This document shows, in pieces, positions 13,538 to 24,449 of a stretch of 52,776 bases of DNA. Position numbers and translations under genes: made by a program. Location: the NCBI RefSeq assembly GCF_018257575.1, contig NZ_JAERJP010000022.1:1-52776 (forward strand), given 5' to 3'. This stretch comes from Tatumella sp. JGM91. GTDB taxonomy: Bacteria; Pseudomonadota; Gammaproteobacteria; Enterobacterales; Enterobacteriaceae. Positions within the stretch are counted from its first letter, which is position 1, and each line of letters opens with the position of its first letter. Below the pieces are notes generated by a model, which made no database searches, was not told the DNA's origin, and worked only from the letters and a program-made list of their open reading frames with translations.

Positions 13538-14151
13538 CTCCTGAGCAACTTGCCCGGCTGGACTGGGAAAAAACCGGCGGGATGATCCCTGCGATTATCC
13601 AGCATAACGTTTCCGGTGAAGTACTGATGCTGGGCTATATGAATCAACAGGCACTGGAGGTTACGCAGCAAACCGGGCATGTCACTTTCTGGTCACGCAC
13701 AAAAAACCGCCTGTGGACCAAAGGTGAAACCTCCGGCCACGTTTTGCAGGTTGTCAGTATCACTGCCGACTGCGATAACGACAGTCTGCTGATCCTTGCC
13801 ACGCCGGCCGGGCCGACCTGTCATCAGGGGACTTCCAGCTGTTTCTCCCCCGCCGCCAGTGACTGGGGCTTTCTCTATCAACTGGAACAGTTGCTGGCTT
13901 CGCGTAAATCGGCAGATCCCGACAGTTCTTATACTGCCAGTCTGTATGCCCGTGGCACCAAGCGTATTGCACAAAAAGTCGGTGAGGAAGGTGTTGAAAC
14001 GGCACTGGCGGCAACCGTCAATGACCGTTTTGAACTGACCAATGAAGCTTCCGATCTGATTTACCACCTGCTGGTACTGTTACAGGATCAGGATCTCGAC
14101 TTCAGTACTGTGATCAATAATCTGCGCGAACGTCATCAGAAAAAAGACTGA
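13531..14151 (+). CDS. hisI: Bifunctional PR-AMP cyclohydrolase / PR-ATP pyrophosphatase
   Basis: 206 residues with a GTG start inside the end of hisF, matching E. coli MLTEQQ.... The N-terminal cyclohydrolase domain (about 1-115) has the zinc/Mg ligands in DCDNDS and [12 protein letters not shown]. The C-terminal pyrophosphatase domain (about 115-206) has the MazG-like [10 protein letters not shown] and [13 protein letters not shown] helices. It performs steps two and three of the pathway and is the last gene of the operon. Confidence 0.98.
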
Positions 14152-14164
14152 CCCGCAGCGATAC

Positions 14165-14197
14165 GGCAACGCCGCCTGTCAGACAGGTGCCGTTGCC
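14165..14197 (+). terminator. Probable his operon terminator
   Basis: A long stem, GGCAACG / CGTTGCC with inner CCTGT / ACAGG, lies 14 bases after the hisI stop. The downstream T content is modest (TGTTTCC), so termination may be partial or Rho-aided. Confidence 0.6.
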
Positions 14198-14328
14198 TGT
14201 TTCCCCTGTTGCCCCCGCCCGGTTTGCCGGCTGTTCTCTGCGGCTATTTTTGCATTTTCCGCCATAGATCGCCGATTAATCCCCTGAACAGGCATAGTGT
14301 GGGTAAATCAGCAGGGTCAGGGGGAACT

Positions 14329-15096
14329 ATGAATTATTATCACAGTCCGGTGTACATTAAATTATCTGAATATCTGTTCTGTTGCCGGAAATCATCCGTA
14401 TACGTCAATATTGCACTGGTGATGCTGCAAAAAATTACTGAGTTTCCGGCAGTTTATATTGAAGAAATCGCCCTGCTGGCGAATACCACCCCGGCCAGTG
14501 TGACTCGGTTCTGTAAAGTCCTCGGGTATCCGCGTTTTCAGATGCTGAAAGAAGATTTACAGCCTTTTTTTATCCCGCCATCTGTATCCTCAGACGGAGA
14601 CCCACAACAGCTGGAAGCTCGTATGCTGCAGAAAATCCACCGGCATATTCCGCAGCAGCGCTGCAGACAGGTTGCAGACTTATTGAATAATAGCCGCCAT
14701 CTGTTGATTTTATCGACTGATTACAGTTTTATGCCCTCTAACCTGCTGCGGGAAGCTCTGGCAGACGAAAACCGTCTGGTTTATCAGTTGCACCGCCAGA
14801 GTAATGATCATCTGCTGAGTAAATTTCTCGCTGTATGCGATACGGTGATGCTGATCGACTTGACCGGGGAATGGCTGCGAGTCCATCCGCAACTGTTTCC
14901 TCGCCTGGCCGCAAAAAATGCAGTTTGTTTTACTGCCCGCGGCCGGTTACCGGTTCCGGAAACCCTGTTTAAGGTAACACTCGATTTATCAGCAATCCCT
15001 GACTTTTTCAGCTCTAACTATTTTTCCTGCCTGGCGATCACCAGTACGGTGTTCCATATCATTCGCTATACCAGCCATACACTGCACTGTCATTAG
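14329..15096 (+). CDS. RpiR-family transcriptional regulator
   Basis: 255 residues from the ATG at 14329, preceded by AGGGGGAAC. A longer open frame upstream has no ribosome-binding site. The N-terminal HTH_6 domain is readable (VYIEEIALLANTTPASVTRF, then CKVLGYPRFQMLKEDL). The C-terminal half should be a SIS sugar-phosphate domain: HLLILSTDYSF and DTVMLIDLTG resemble its strands, but the usual S/T-rich phosphate loops are weak. Lying directly before a PTS permease and a GH1 enzyme, it probably senses a phosphorylated glucoside and controls that pair. It has its own start region 177 bases after hisI. Confidence 0.85.
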   Translation: MNYYHSPVYIKLSEYLFCCRKSSVYVNIALVMLQKITEFPAVYIEEIALLANTTPASVTRFCKVLGYPRFQMLKEDLQPFFIPPSVSSDGDPQQLEARMLQKIHRHIPQQRCRQVADLLNNSRHLLILSTDYSFMPSNLLREALADENRLVYQLHRQSNDHLLSKFLAVCDTVMLIDLTGEWLRVHPQLFPRLAAKNAVCFTARGRLPVPETLFKVTLDLSAIPDFFSSNYFSCLAITSTVFHIIRYTSHTLHCH

Positions 15097-15190
15097 TCTT
15101 TATGGTTTACCGGGGCTGTTTTCCAAAAAATGAAAATGAATCTCTTTGTCTGTTAACCCCTGATGTTTTAGCGTGGAACCACCCGTTATG

Positions 15191-15209
15191 CTGACAAAAG
15201 GAATGTCAG
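15191..15209 (+). promoter_or_regulatory. Hairpin presenting the PTS Shine-Dalgarno in its loop (CsrA-like site)
   Basis: CTGACA (15191-15196) and TGTCAG (15204-15209) pair around the loop AAAGGAA, which holds the ribosome-binding site for the ATG at 15210. A GGA in a hairpin loop over the SD is the classic layout of a CsrA repressor site, and ACA..AGGA.TGT resembles the CsrA consensus. Control by CsrA is inferred. Confidence 0.45.
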
Positions 15210-18015
<2,806 letters not shown>

Positions 18016-18098
18016 ATTCTCCCAGCTTAAGGTTCTGATTCTGTTACTGATGAATAAATATGATAGATTAGTGAATGGTGATTTAAAAATATCATAAA

Positions 18099-18118
18099 AA
18101 CCCCGGCGGTTTCGGGGT
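18099..18118 (-). terminator. Short hairpin after the GH1 gene
   Basis: ACCCCG / CGGGGT with a 7-base loop. The T-run lies on the minus strand side, so it is oriented for leftward transcription although the flanking genes read rightward. It may be a weak bidirectional terminator or a relic. Confidence 0.4.
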
Positions 18119-18195
18119 ATACAGTGCATAACAAGCCCCCGGCACAGAGGGTGATCAGCATTTACTACATCAACACGATCAGGATGTTACAGATT

Positions 18196-18981
18196 ATGAC
18201 TTTTACCAGAAAACTTCGTCTGACTGCTTTAACGGCCCTGCTGGCAGGAGCACCTCTGCTGGGCCATGCTGCCCTGTCGCAGGTTCGTTTCGCTGTCGAC
18301 CCTACATATCCGCCTTTCGAGTCTAAAACTGACGACGGGAAACTGGTGGGTTTTGATATTGATTTAGGCAATGCCCTGTGCCAGCAGATGAACGTCAAAT
18401 GTGTCTGGGTAACCAATGAGTTTGACGGAATGATCCCGGCACTGAAAGCCCGGAAATTCGATGCCATCCTTTCAGATATGGGCGTTACCGAAGAACGCCT
18501 GAAACAGATCGACTTTACCGTACCGGTTTACAATACTCCGGTGATGCTGGTGGCACGTAAAGGTTCCGGCCTGCTGCCGACCGCAGAATCACTGAAAGGT
18601 AAAAGTGTCGGTGTGGAACAGGGAACCGTTCAGGAACGTTATGCCCGTGCTAAATGGCAGCCTTATGGCGTAAACGTGGTTGCCTACGGGGATCAGTCTC
18701 AGGTCGAAAACGACCTGGTCGCCGGCCGTCTTGATGCAGAATTCACCGACGGGGCTCAGGCCGGTATCGGTTTTCTTAAACAAGCTGCCGGTAAAGATTT
18801 TGCACTGACCGGCCCGGCGGTCGAAGACCCGATTATCGGTCCCGGCACCGCCATCGGCCTGCGTAAAGGGGATACTGAATTACGGACAGCGCTGAATGAG
18901 GCTTACGCAAAAATAAAAGCTGACGGCACCTTTGATAAAATCCAGAAAAAATATTTCACTACCGATATTTCGGTGAAATAA
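18196..18981 (+). CDS. Periplasmic basic amino-acid-binding protein (HisJ/ArgT-like)
   Basis: 261 residues from the ATG at 18196; an ATG at 18184 is also possible. A signal peptide (MTFTRKLRLTALTALLAG... ending GHA) leads into the mature SBP_bac_3 fold. Family marks include VRFAVDPTYPPFESK, GFDIDLGNALCQQM, the Cys pair of ArgT/HisJ, FDGMIPALKARKFDAI and KIQKKYF at the end. It should bind Lys/Arg/ornithine or His for an ABC importer, but no permease or ATPase gene is adjacent, so it probably shares another transporter. The DAILSDMGVTEER site differs from ArgT, so the ligand is uncertain. Confidence 0.88.
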   Translation: MTFTRKLRLTALTALLAGAPLLGHAALSQVRFAVDPTYPPFESKTDDGKLVGFDIDLGNALCQQMNVKCVWVTNEFDGMIPALKARKFDAILSDMGVTEERLKQIDFTVPVYNTPVMLVARKGSGLLPTAESLKGKSVGVEQGTVQERYARAKWQPYGVNVVAYGDQSQVENDLVAGRLDAEFTDGAQAGIGFLKQAAGKDFALTGPAVEDPIIGPGTAIGLRKGDTELRTALNEAYAKIKADGTFDKIQKKYFTTDISVK

Positions 18982-19084
18982 CCCGCCACAGTACCGGAAC
19001 AGCTCTGCCGTTCCGGTATTCTGTTTTTCCCTATTCTCCGCTGTATACCCTTGCACGGGCTACGCTGAGCCAGGACTGTTACCC

Positions 19085-20203
19085 ATGAAACATCACAGCT
19101 ATCCGATACATTCTTCCCCTTTCGGTACCCGGCGGTACATTGACAGTTATGAATTCGGTGATAATGACCAGCAGCAAATTTATATTCAGGCCGCACTGCA
19201 CAGTGACGAACTGCCGGGCGTCGCCGTCGCCTGGTATCTGAAACATGCCCTGAGCAGCCTCGAGAGTCTCGGCAGGCTGCGGGCTAAAATCACCCTGGTG
19301 CCTGTGGCTAATCCGATCGGTTTTTCTCAGCAACTGCAAGGGCAGCCACTGGGCCGGTTTGAAAGTAACAGCGGGCAGGATTTTAACCGTCAGTTTCCGG
19401 CTATCGGGGAACAACTGGCAGTGCTGGCAGAGCCCTGTTTAGGTCAGGATGCTACGGAAAATAAACAGGTTATCCGTCAGGCTATTGACCGTTATTTTGA
19501 CAGTTATACTCCCGGGAATGAGCTGCAGTCACAGCGTGCCATTCTGATGCGTATGGCCTGTAAAGCTGACCTAATGATTGATATGCATTGTGACTGGGAA
19601 GCTGTTTCCCATTTATATACCACCCCGCAGGCCTGGCCGGAAATTGAAGTACTGGGGCACTATCTGGGCTGCCGGACCGCACTGATTGCCGGTATATCCG
19701 GCGGAGAACCCTTTGACGAAGCCTGTGCAGAACCCTGGTATTTGCTGCAACAACGTTTCGCTGACCACTATCCGTTACCGGAACCATTAAAACCGGTGAC
19801 CCTCGAACTGCGCGGTGCGCGGGATGTCAGCCATCAGCAGGCTGAAACAGATGCACAGGCAATAATTAACGGGCTGATTGCCCTGGGATATATTGAGGGT
19901 GCAAGACCGCCACTCCCGTCCGGGCCCGCTCCGCTGGCTGCACCGCTGGCGGGTTGTGAGTATCTGACCGCCCCTCATGCCGGGGTTATTCTTTACACCC
20001 GGCAGCCCGGCGAATGGATCCGCGCCGGTGAAGTGGTCGCCGAAATCCTCGACCCCATCAGTGACCAGCTGACGCCGCTGGTCTGTCAGCAGGACGGATT
20101 ACTTTACGCCCGCCACTGGGTCAGATTTGCCACCGCAGGCCTGCTGGTCGTCAGACTGGCAGGGGGGACTGCACGCAGGGAAGGACCGTTACTGGTGCCG
20201 TAA
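19085..20203 (+). CDS. AstE/aspartoacylase-like zinc deacylase (M14 fold)
   Basis: 372 residues. The zinc site is recognisable as H39-x2-E42 in AALHSDELPG and the later His in LMIDMHCDWEA. PVANPIGFSQ and GQDFNRQFP are typical of the succinylglutamate desuccinylase/aspartoacylase superfamily. The C-terminal part (about 295-372; YLTAPHAGVILYTRQPGEWIRAGEVVAEI) looks like a barrel-sandwich/lipoyl-like domain seen in the longer members. It probably removes an acyl group from an amino-acid derivative, with substrate unknown. It follows the binding protein by about 100 bases on the same strand, so uptake and deacylation of one ligand is possible but not shown. Confidence 0.85.
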   Translation: MKHHSYPIHSSPFGTRRYIDSYEFGDNDQQQIYIQAALHSDELPGVAVAWYLKHALSSLESLGRLRAKITLVPVANPIGFSQQLQGQPLGRFESNSGQDFNRQFPAIGEQLAVLAEPCLGQDATENKQVIRQAIDRYFDSYTPGNELQSQRAILMRMACKADLMIDMHCDWEAVSHLYTTPQAWPEIEVLGHYLGCRTALIAGISGGEPFDEACAEPWYLLQQRFADHYPLPEPLKPVTLELRGARDVSHQQAETDAQAIINGLIALGYIEGARPPLPSGPAPLAAPLAGCEYLTAPHAGVILYTRQPGEWIRAGEVVAEILDPISDQLTPLVCQQDGLLYARHWVRFATAGLLVVRLAGGTARREGPLLVP

Positions 20204-20234
20204 AACACTCAACGCTATCAGTTATTACTACAGT

Positions 20235-20257
20235 AACCTCCGGCATCACCGGAGGTT
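20235..20257 (+). terminator. Terminator of the AstE-like gene
   Basis: AACCTCCGG / CCGGAGGTT with a 5-base loop lies 31 bases after the stop. The T-run is short (TTT), but the stem is strong. Confidence 0.7.
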
Positions 20258-20413
20258 TCAGCCAGTCTTTCAGTCCAACATCCGAGATAATCGCCGGTAA
20301 TCTACCGATTAGAAATGAAGAGATTACTCTGCTTCGGGCAACAACCACCATGCTTATGATGGATAATTGCATCGGCTAATGAAAAATCTCCCGTGTCCGC
20401 ATTTCTCCTCCGG

Positions 20414-20460
20414 GGACAAAAGGTTTTAAACGGCCGGTAACCGTCTGACAACTTTTGTCC
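20414..20460. repeat. Interrupted inverted repeat GGACAAAAG...CTTTTGTCC
   Basis: Perfect 9-base arms at 20414-20422 and 20452-20460 enclose a second short dyad, ACGG / CCGT. It lies 58 bases downstream of the leftward glycosyltransferase stop and may end its transcript. No T-run follows on either side, so the role is uncertain. Confidence 0.4.
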
Positions 20461-20518
20461 TGAGATCAGAGAACAGCACTGCAATTTCATGACTGATTAC
20501 CTGAGAATGGCTATACGA

Positions 20519-21835
20519 TTAACTCTTACTCTCTCCGGATAACAATAAAATTAGTTTCCCGCAAAAACTATTTTGTAAACGTCCCAGCTCTTCCTGATAC
20601 TGTTTTGTTTGTGTCTCAAACCGTTGTTTTTGATCCTCAGTATGCTGTAATTCCTGTTCAAGCTGAGATTTCTGTTCTATATGCTGTCCCAGGGCCTGAA
20701 CCATCTCATTTTTTTGCCCTTCAAGTAGTTGCAGCTGATATTTATACTCTTCAGTCACTGTAATCATCTTATCGAGATTTTTCTGATTCTTGTTCAGCTG
20801 ATTCTGGTTATGGGTATTAAGTTGATGGGTATGCCTGACATCCTGCTCCAGCCGGCATTTCAGGGCCATTAGCATATGCTCAGGAGTACCGGATATAAAA
20901 TGCTGGTATTGTTCTGCCAGATAATCAGATTCAAAATCACTTGCTGACAGCAACGGAGACTGTTGGTAGAAAGACCGGATTAACATATAAAATTTTTCAT
21001 ATGCTTCCCAGCTTTTTAATGTTGATAAACTCCAGCTTAAAAATTCAACACTGTAGTTATTATAATTCTTCCGCAATGGATATAACTCAGGGTGCCGGGT
21101 CAGAAAATCATCTAATTTTTTTATCGCTTCCAGTGAACAATAGTAAGAAATTTCCCGAGTATTGGATAATGACCCAGCTCTGTTATCTCGGTGAGTAATT
21201 AATATATCATCACATACAGTAATTTCTTCAGCTTGTAACATTATTGCACAAACAAAATAGAGGTCATTAGTTGTCCGAATTTCCTGAAATTTTAACCCGC
21301 TGCGAATGATGAGTTCATGGCTAATTAGCTTATCCCATGCCCACCAGATAAAATTACGGAAAAAATTATTTTTCATCTGTAATGCATTAAATTTTTTTTC
21401 CTCCGGTAGTGAATCACTGGCAATCGTCCATGCTGTTTCAGTAACAATACCACTATCATCATCAAGATTATTGCTACGGAAAACTAAGATATCTGCATTG
21501 TTATCACTTGCCTGTTTATACGCAGTTTCAAGCATATCAAGACTATAAATATCATCATCATCCAGAAAAATAATATATTCACCGTGTGCATATTGAAGCC
21601 CTCGGTTTCTGGAATAACCTGCCCCCCGATTATCTTCATTGACCAGTACTAAAAATCGGGGATCATTTCGGCATATTTCATTAATAATCTGAATTGTAGA
21701 GTCAGTCGAATAATCATCAACAATGATCACCTGAATATCAGAAAGCGTTTGCTTCGAGATATTATTAATTGTTTCCGCTATATAACCTTCAGTATTATAT
21801 GTGGTAATAATTGCTGTAACTTTCGTTAAATACAT
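20519..21835 (-). CDS. GT2 glycosyltransferase with C-terminal coiled coil
   Basis: 438 residues. The N-terminal GT-A domain (about 1-235) has VTAIITTYNTEGYIAETI, the IIVDDYSTD nucleotide-binding Asp and the FLDDDD metal motif. The region 235-330 is helical. About 335-425 is a long Gln/Glu/Lys heptad-rich coiled coil (NQNQLNKNQKNL..., HIEQKSQLEQELQHTEDQ). The gene is A+T-rich and lies beside IS relics, outside the six-gene O-antigen block but near gnd. It may therefore modify the surface polysaccharide. The sugar is unknown, and the coiled coil may serve for oligomerisation or chain-length measuring. Confidence 0.85.
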   Translation of the reverse strand: MYLTKVTAIITTYNTEGYIAETINNISKQTLSDIQVIIVDDYSTDSTIQIINEICRNDPRFLVLVNEDNRGAGYSRNRGLQYAHGEYIIFLDDDDIYSLDMLETAYKQASDNNADILVFRSNNLDDDSGIVTETAWTIASDSLPEEKKFNALQMKNNFFRNFIWWAWDKLISHELIIRSGLKFQEIRTTNDLYFVCAIMLQAEEITVCDDILITHRDNRAGSLSNTREISYYCSLEAIKKLDDFLTRHPELYPLRKNYNNYSVEFLSWSLSTLKSWEAYEKFYMLIRSFYQQSPLLSASDFESDYLAEQYQHFISGTPEHMLMALKCRLEQDVRHTHQLNTHNQNQLNKNQKNLDKMITVTEEYKYQLQLLEGQKNEMVQALGQHIEQKSQLEQELQHTEDQKQRFETQTKQYQEELGRLQNSFCGKLILLLSGESKS

Positions 21836-22195
21836 AGTATATACCCCTGAAATTTTACCATGTCATATCTGACCAGCAAGGTTTATATTCTATTAAAATC
21901 ATATGCTATAATAATTAAAATATCACTGAGAATCATCCCACAAACACGTAATTAATTTAACTTCAGCGGCTTTGTTCAATAAATCGAACTTTTTCTGAAT
22001 TGAGAGGTCAGATCACGTATTCTCTGACAACGCAGGAGTCCCGTGGCAAAGCAGAAGTTCAGAATAACCCACTGACACTGAAGCACCTCAGGAAACATAT
22101 GGATGTGATCTGCACAGCATTCCGCTTCAAGGATATATACATTTTACCATTCGCATAACTTTCTCAAAATTCTACCCATGCCTCTGCACTTCTCT
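21836..22195. other. A+T-rich gap containing IS debris
   Basis: No intact gene. An IS903-like end is recognisable at 21968-22074. The remaining bases on either side match nothing I recognise. Confidence 0.6.
21968..22074 (+). mobile_element. IS903-like (IS5 family) left-end relic
   Basis: GGCTTTGTTCAATAAATC differs by one base from the 18-base IS903 terminal repeat as I recall it. The next stretch (GAGGTCAGATCACG, then CCGTGGCAAAGCAGAAGTTC) matches the start of the IS903 transposase region. The match stops near 22074. It is a truncated, inactive fragment. Confidence 0.8.
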
Positions 22196-22615
22196 TCATA
22201 GAATACCTGCCGTCGGTATGTCGGCGCAAAAACGATAACAACATTCACTGACAGCAAAGATCCGGCAGACCTGACGAACACTGGCTTCCTGAATGATTTC
22301 AGACTTCAGCCGCTTTTCGGCATACATACTTTTGAGACGACGGTTTTCTTCTTTCAGGTCTTTCAGGTCTTTCAGGTCTTTCAGGTCTTTCAGGTCTTTC
22401 AGGTCTTTCAGGTCTTTCAGGTCTTTCAGGCGAGACATTAGGGCAGCATCCATCCCGCCAAACTTTGAACGCCATTTATAAAAACTGGCACTGCTAATGC
22501 CATGTTCCCGACGCAGTTCCGGAACCGAAGTACCCGCTTTCGCCTGCTTAAGAATGGCGATGATCTGGCTGTCAGTAAAACGTGACCGGTGAGCTTCGCT
22601 GCCCTTTCGGTCCAT
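22196..22615 (-). pseudogene. IS3-family transposase OrfA, internally deleted
   Basis: The N-terminal HTH (RFTDSQIIAILKQAKAG, then ELRREHGISSASFYKWRSKFGG) is typical OrfA of the IS3 family (IS51/IS407-like). The leucine zipper is expanded to eight LKD triplets before KEENRRLKSMYAEKRLKSEIIQEA. The frame then jumps to SVRQVCRIFAVSECCYRF, which belongs near the start of OrfB, and soon ends. So the OrfA-OrfB junction was deleted and most of the catalytic OrfB (DDE) is missing. It cannot transpose by itself. Confidence 0.85.
22352..22430. repeat. 9-bp tandem repeat, eight copies plus a partial
   Basis: TTTCAGGTC is repeated eight times without error (22352-22423), then a 7-base partial. On the coding strand it is CTGAAAGAC (Leu-Lys-Asp). 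Because the unit is 9 bp, gains or losses stay in frame. The perfect copies suggest recent slippage. Confidence 0.95.
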
Positions 22616-22694
22616 AGAAATCCTCCCTGAATTCAGGTTAGTAGAAAATTCTACTTATGAACACACCGATTTTTCGGGGGGATTACCCCAACAG

Positions 22695-22716
22695 CCCAGC
22701 TTAGCTGGGGTTTTTT
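22695..22716 (+). terminator. Rightward terminator hairpin
   Basis: CCCAGC-TTA-GCTGGG followed by G and six T. It is oriented rightward, facing the gnd terminator, and would stop transcripts arriving from the IS side. Confidence 0.7.
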
Positions 22717-22721
22717 GGTAC

Positions 22722-22757
22722 AAAAAAAACCGGTCCGGTAAAATACCGGACCGGTTT
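22722..22757 (-). terminator. gnd terminator
   Basis: A 14-base-pair perfect stem (AAACCGGTCCGGTA / TACCGGACCGGTTT, 3-base loop) is followed on the minus strand by eight T. It is a very strong Rho-independent terminator. Confidence 0.92.
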
Positions 22758-22831
22758 CTGAAAGCCGTTTAATATAATATGAATGGTGCAGCTTTATAAG
22801 ATTATTTCATATCAGGGCGTTCTAAGGATGA

Positions 22832-24238
22832 TTAATCTAACCATTCGGTGTGGAATACACCTTCTTTATCGGTACGCTTATAAGTATGAGCACCGAAGTA
22901 GTCGCGCTGTGCCTGAATCAGGTTAGCCGGCAGCACTTCTGAACGATAGCTGTCATAGTAAGCAATCGCCGCAGAGAACGTCGGCGCAGGAATACCATTC
23001 TGGACCGCATAAGCCACAACGTCACGCAGCGCCTGCTGGTATTCGTCGGCAATATTCTTAAAGTACGGTGCCAGCAGCAGGTTAGCGATCTCTGCATTTT
23101 CAGCATACGCATCGGTAATCTTCTGCAGGAACTGAGCCCGGATAATACAACCGGCACGGAAGATTTTAGCAATCTCACCGTAGTTAAGATCCCACTGATA
23201 CTGCTCTGAAGCAGCACGCAGCTGTGAGAAGCCCTGAGCATAAGAAACGATTTTGCCCAGGTACAGTGCACGGCGTACTTTTTCAACAAACTCAGCTTTA
23301 TCGCCGGAAACTGTTTTAGCAACCGGGCCGGTCAGTACTTTAGAAGCGGCTACACGCTGAGTTTTCAGGGAAGACAGGTAACGGGCAAAAACAGATTCAG
23401 TGATCAGTGACAGTGGTTCGCCTAAGTCCAGAGAGCTCTGGCTGGTCCATTTACCGGTTCCTTTGTTAGCGGCCTCGTCGAGGATCACATCAACCAGGTA
23501 GTTACCTTCTTCATCTTTTTTAGTGAAGATATCTTTAGTAATATCGATCAGGTAGCTGTTCAGTTCACCGGTGTTCCATTCACTGAAAGTTTCAGCCAGC
23601 TGTTCGTTGCTCAGGCCCAAAGCCCCTTTCAGCAGGGAATAGGCTTCAGCAATTAGCTGCATATCACCGTATTCGATACCGTTGTGCACCATTTTCACAT
23701 AGTGACCGGCACCGTTAGGACCGATATAGGCAACACAGGCTTCGCCTTCTGCACGGGCCGCAATTTTGTCAAAGATAGGAGCAACCAGCTCATAAGCTTC
23801 TTTCTGACCACCAGGCATAATTGAAGGGCCTTTCAGAGCACCTTCTTCACCGCCGGAAACGCCGGTACCGATAAAGTTAAAGCCCTGGTCAGACAGTTCT
23901 TTATTACGGCGGATAGTGTCTTTATAGAAAGTGTTACCGCCATCGATAAGAATATCGCCTTTATCCAGATGCGGAGTCAGAGATGCGATGGTCTTGTCGG
24001 TCGCTTCACCCGCCTGCACCATTAACAGGATACGGCGTGGTTTTTCCAGGGATTCAACAAACTCTTCGACACTGTAGTAAGGTGCCAGTTTTTTGCCCGG
24101 ATTTTCAGCAATCACTTCATCTGTTTTTTCACGTGAACGGTTAAATACAGAAACGGTATAACCGCGGCTTTCAATATTCAGAGCCAGGTTACGGCCCATC
24201 ACTGCCATACCTACTACACCGATTTGTTGCTTGGACAT
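22832..24238 (-). CDS. gnd: 6-phosphogluconate dehydrogenase (decarboxylating)
   Basis: 468 residues, the E. coli length. This cytosolic pentose-phosphate enzyme makes ribulose 5-phosphate, CO2 and NADPH. The NADP fold begins [42 protein letters not shown] and [16 protein letters not shown] (catalytic Lys) are intact, and the C-terminus HTEWLD is canonical. The start is fixed by CAGGAG upstream. It sits beside the O-antigen genes as in most enterics, where it is often exchanged together with them. Confidence 0.98.
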   Translation of the reverse strand: MSKQQIGVVGMAVMGRNLALNIESRGYTVSVFNRSREKTDEVIAENPGKKLAPYYSVEEFVESLEKPRRILLMVQAGEATDKTIASLTPHLDKGDILIDGGNTFYKDTIRRNKELSDQGFNFIGTGVSGGEEGALKGPSIMPGGQKEAYELVAPIFDKIAARAEGEACVAYIGPNGAGHYVKMVHNGIEYGDMQLIAEAYSLLKGALGLSNEQLAETFSEWNTGELNSYLIDITKDIFTKKDEEGNYLVDVILDEAANKGTGKWTSQSSLDLGEPLSLITESVFARYLSSLKTQRVAASKVLTGPVAKTVSGDKAEFVEKVRRALYLGKIVSYAQGFSQLRAASEQYQWDLNYGEIAKIFRAGCIIRAQFLQKITDAYAENAEIANLLLAPYFKNIADEYQQALRDVVAYAVQNGIPAPTFSAAIAYYDSYRSEVLPANLIQAQRDYFGAHTYKRTDKEGVFHTEWLD

Positions 24239-24449
24239 TATCTACTCCTGTCAGATCAACTCAGGTAACATTCATTGAGACTATAATGTAATGATGAATG
24301 AGAAAATTTAAATTAAAACTACCAGCATCCTGTACAATTAACCAGTAATTCCGCACAATTCGAACAATCAGCGTCCGTATCAATACTCACAAACAATTTC
24401 AATGGACAGTTTTAAGTCAAAAATGCTTACTGTGAATAAAATTCGACCA

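Larger units (their letters stand above)
20204..20518. other. Non-coding gap with two inverted repeats
   Basis: No ORF of note lies between the deacylase gene and the leftward glycosyltransferase. The gap holds a terminator hairpin at 20235-20257 and a longer inverted repeat at 20414-20460. Confidence 0.6.

Noticed and set aside
22352-22430. Tandem direct repeats as a CRISPR array
   Set aside because: Units are 9 bp with no spacers and lie in frame within an IS3 OrfA; this is simple repeat expansion.
22293-22481. ORF of repeated FRS triplets on the plus strand
   Set aside because: It is the antisense shadow of the 9-bp repeat in the OrfA pseudogene.
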